Source of the DNA: JAGVPT01 sp964439265
Lineage (GTDB): Bacteria > Bacteroidota > Ignavibacteria > UBA10030 > UBA8401
Length of the DNA stretch: 64,000 nucleotides
Assembly: GCA_964439265.1 (NCBI GenBank)
Contig: CAYTOA010000004.1
Location: 58,112 to 122,111 of the forward strand
Direction of reading: 5' to 3'
Shown here piece after piece: positions 61,842 through 64,000 of the stretch (the stretch's first letter is position 1; every line of letters starts with the position of its first letter). The translations under genes were made by a program, and so were the position numbers. The notes under the pieces were generated by a model. It did not search any database. It saw only the letters and a program-made list of their open reading frames with translations, and was not told the DNA's origin.

Positions 61842-62852
61842 TCAAATGACGCCATTCAGTAATGCTGAAAATTGTTCCTTAGCTAGTTTTACCAGATATT
61901 CCGCCTGATTTTTCCATTGCTGCTTATATTCTTCATGTGTCAAAGCAAAATGCTTTCGAATACTCTTTTCAACAGAGTTCTTGTCCTCGGTGGATTGCCA
62001 AAAGCCAGATATAACATCTTTTAACGCTGCGCCAAGTTTTTCTGCATCCTCTTTCGTGCCGATCTTTCTCGGATAATATTTTGTGAAGATGATCTTGTTG
62101 AGAAATGACATTACTTCAGTTTCCATTACTTCAATTTCCTCAACAGTCAATTCTTTATCAAGCGCAACGACTTCTTCCTCGTCATTGTCAACATAAAATC
62201 TGCGTATTATTTGAACGAAATCGAACAGCGGAACCGACCGTCTGAATTGCGGTCGGTCGGTAAATATGGAAGGGAGAAGCCCAAGGATATCCGGGACCCT
62301 ATGCATGTGGTCGATCCTGGAAAGCAATTCTTGTTCAAGAACATCCAAAGGAAATTCTGGTTGATTCAACCCCGAATTGTCGCTCTTCATTTGGAGAACT
62401 TTTCCGCGAAAATCTTCTACTATTTCCAGAATGGTTATTTTTTTTACTTGATCTTTAACGTTCCGCAGAATTCTTGCTCCGGAAGGGTCTGCCTGCGCAT
62501 ACGTTTTTGCCAGACGAGAAGAAGCTTTTTGTAACACGAATTTCTTAAAGGCAAAATAGACGTGCGTGTCATCCGCATTTTCAAAAGGCGAGTCGAACGA
62601 TCGTATAAAATTCTCCAGCTCGAATAATCTATCGTCATGATCTTTAGCGAAAATGTCTGCTGTTATGTCGACTCCGAGATCCAATTCCGAGATACCGGTG
62701 TTTTCACACAAGCGCAGGACGGAGGGTTTGTGATAAAGCAAGTGTTTCTGAGCGAGTAAACGGGAAAATTGAATCAGAAGAACAAGCTCCTGGCGGGAGA
62801 TAACGTTCTTTCGAATAGACAATAAGTACGATTTGAGTTGCTCCCCCGTCAT
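61842..62852 (-). CDS. Hypothetical helical protein, possible divergent sigma-like regulator
   Basis: A 336-residue cytoplasmic, highly charged helical protein. The segment VYFAFKKFVLQKASSRLAK-TYAQADPSGARILRNVKDQV (about 115-155) looks like a nucleic-acid-binding helix and is a weak resemblance to sigma region 2-type helices. The rest has acidic and hydrophobic helices (DNDEEEVVALDKELTVEEIE). The final 60 residues are rich in Lys/Glu. No family recognised. It lies 41 bases upstream of the anti-sigma-like gene, in the usual position of a sigma factor, which is the only reason for that guess. Confidence 0.6.
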   Translation of the reverse strand: MTGEQLKSYLLSIRKNVISRQELVLLIQFSRLLAQKHLLYHKPSVLRLCENTGISELDLGVDITADIFAKDHDDRLFELENFIRSFDSPFENADDTHVYFAFKKFVLQKASSRLAKTYAQADPSGARILRNVKDQVKKITILEIVEDFRGKVLQMKSDNSGLNQPEFPLDVLEQELLSRIDHMHRVPDILGLLPSIFTDRPQFRRSVPLFDFVQIIRRFYVDNDEEEVVALDKELTVEEIEVMETEVMSFLNKIIFTKYYPRKIGTKEDAEKLGAALKDVISGFWQSTEDKNSVEKSIRKHFALTHEEYKQQWKNQAEYLVKLAKEQFSALLNGVI

Positions 62853-63161
62853 CGACTTTCTATAGCTAATGTAAAGAGTACACCAATAATCGATATAATG
62901 TTCAATCCAACACGCCGACTTAGTTGAGAGAAATTTACAAAAAGTACGTTATCAAAAACAGTCATTTTGGATAAAAGGTTTTGAGAATTAGCAGGTTTCT
63001 TGTTCCTAATGTGTGCTTAAAGCTATCGCAATAGAAATACAGATGCAAACTTGATGCAGGAGATGAATGAAAAGGTTATAGCTTTAATCCGGAGCGACTT
63101 CGAAAAGAATCGACCGGAGGATCGCTTTGACGATGCACACTAGAATTAACAAAGTTATCTT
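62853..63161. other. Intergenic region
   Basis: About 310 bases without a recognisable gene, RNA or terminator; it separates the type I restriction gene from the signal-transduction pair. Confidence 0.5.
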
Positions 63162-64000
63162 TTATTGACCCGATTGACCGGGACTTGCATACGTTCCCGC
63201 TTGGTAGACGTTATTCCACGAATCCACATACTGCCGATAAACGTGATTGAAGACCAGTTCAGCCTTCACCTCGACTTCATTCGGAGTGTAAGCGTCCGCC
63301 GGCAACCCCGTCGATTCATTCCACAGAAAATCATGAATGAATGACCTTACGGATGCGCGAGTGCCTTCTTTTTCCCTCCAATCAAAAACCTTTAACTGCT
63401 CTTTTTTGAGTTTCTCTAAAAGCTCTTTTGCTACTTTCTTTAGAACGTTTCTCTCCCGCGTACTGAGATTAGGTTTTTCCAGAAGGTCGAAAAGCGCCAG
63501 AGTCTCCTCGTCAAGCCCTTCGCGTATGGCACGTTTGTCTTCACGATCCAACTGACCGACAAACCTCAGCAGCGCAGTGAATGTTTCTTCAATTGTCACA
63601 CGATCTTTCTCCAAATTGTACTGAGCGATAATTTCCTGATACCTTTTGTAAAGGTCGACCCGGAGAGGATTTCTTAAGATCATCGCTTGCAAACGTTTTT
63701 CTATTTGTGTCTTCAGTTCATAAGTAAGGGTATTCTTCCGCTTGTACTTATTGAATTCCTCTTTCAACTTGTCGAAGTCGATCTTACTGATGTCAAATGT
63801 CCGGTCACTCACATCTGCAACCGTGTTAGGCTGAATTGCTTTATCGACGATGGCCTGCAATTCTTTAACAACCGATGTAATATCCGCCTTCTCACGGTCA
63901 TCCTGGAGCTTTTTGTAGATAATGTCTATCGCTCCATATTCATCTCGAAATTCCTGAACGCCCGGGATCGTGATACACGCTTTGAACTTTCTAAAAACTT
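63162..64000 (-). CDS. hsdR: Type I restriction endonuclease subunit HsdR, 3' part (runs off the right edge)
   Basis: The frame is open to the window end; about 279 residues are visible. They match the C-terminal DUF3387-type domain of HsdR: EYGAIDIIYKKLQDDR, DFDKLKEEFNKYKRKNT, LRVDLYKRYQEIIAQYN, REGLDEETLALFDLLEKP, NVLKKVAKELLEKLKKE and KVFDWREKEGTRASVRSFI. HsdR translocates and cleaves DNA as part of a type I restriction-modification complex with HsdM and HsdS, which would be encoded to the right. The TTG at 63860 is not the start; coding sequence continues upstream (KADITSVVKELQAIVDKAI). Its position inside the presumed island fits a mobile defence cargo. Confidence 0.93.
   Translation of the reverse strand, partial: VFRKFKACITIPGVQEFRDEYGAIDIIYKKLQDDREKADITSVVKELQAIVDKAIQPNTVADVSDRTFDISKIDFDKLKEEFNKYKRKNTLTYELKTQIEKRLQAMILRNPLRVDLYKRYQEIIAQYNLEKDRVTIEETFTALLRFVGQLDREDKRAIREGLDEETLALFDLLEKPNLSTRERNVLKKVAKELLEKLKKEQLKVFDWREKEGTRASVRSFIHDFLWNESTGLPADAYTPNEVEVKAELVFNHVYRQYVDSWNNVYQAGTYASPGQSGQ

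Overview
The window looks like chromosomal DNA of a Bacteroidota/FCB-group bacterium, most likely an Ignavibacteria-type lineage. The evidence is a type A C-terminal sorting domain of the type IX secretion system, a Y_Y_Y/two-component-propeller protein, BNR, beta-helix and FG-GAP surface proteins, MutS2, and good sigma70-like -35/-10 elements rather than the -33/-7 type of Bacteroidia. This placement is inferred from gene content only.

Left part (1-13.9 kb): housekeeping genes. A plus-strand run with repeated ATGA overlaps carries an SDR oxidoreductase (cut by the left edge), YqeY, CvpA, MutS2, biotin carboxylase, biotin carrier protein and PurL. It converges on a minus-strand group: YgfZ, free-methionine-sulfoxide reductase, LOG protein, SirB1-like protein, tmRNA, DapF and a lipid kinase.

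13.98-19.26 kb: a compact five-gene minus-strand operon with its own candidate promoter and a strong intrinsic terminator. It encodes a MotA stator, a MotB stator with an OmpA-like domain, a single protein joining a FliF-like C-terminal region to FliG, a secreted TPR protein and an outer-membrane protein with a FlgO/CsgG-like N-terminal domain. No rod, hook, filament, export or FliM/FliN gene is present. This looks like a flagellum-derived rotary or force-generating motor without a flagellum, and it is the most interesting system in the window.

19.7-26.9 kb: sparse genes, including a membrane propeller protein with a C-terminal Cys-pair module, a SnoaL-like secreted protein, a lipoprotein, a probably frameshifted secreted protein and a HEPN-like protein.

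26.9-47.6 kb: a nearly unbroken minus-strand chemosensory cluster. It holds two MCPs, a periplasmic binding protein, a HEAT-repeat protein, CheR, two CheY, two different CheZ-like proteins, CheA, CheB, two sensor kinases, a HerA-like ATPase, a TerB-like/receiver fusion, CheW and a LacI-type sugar-binding domain without DNA-binding domain. Since no flagellum is encoded here, the motor at 14-19 kb is a candidate output. A seven-PAS histidine kinase and its NarL-type regulator follow (48-52.7 kb).

52.7-64 kb: a long gene-poor stretch ends in a 44-bp tRNA-Lys 3' fragment followed by TGCTACA repeats. This is best read as the left end of an integrated island. To its right lie a lipoprotein, a BNR-repeat protein, a beta-helix protein, a T9SS-secreted protein, an anti-sigma-like FG-GAP protein with an unrecognised partner, and the 3' end of a type I restriction HsdR gene running off the right edge.
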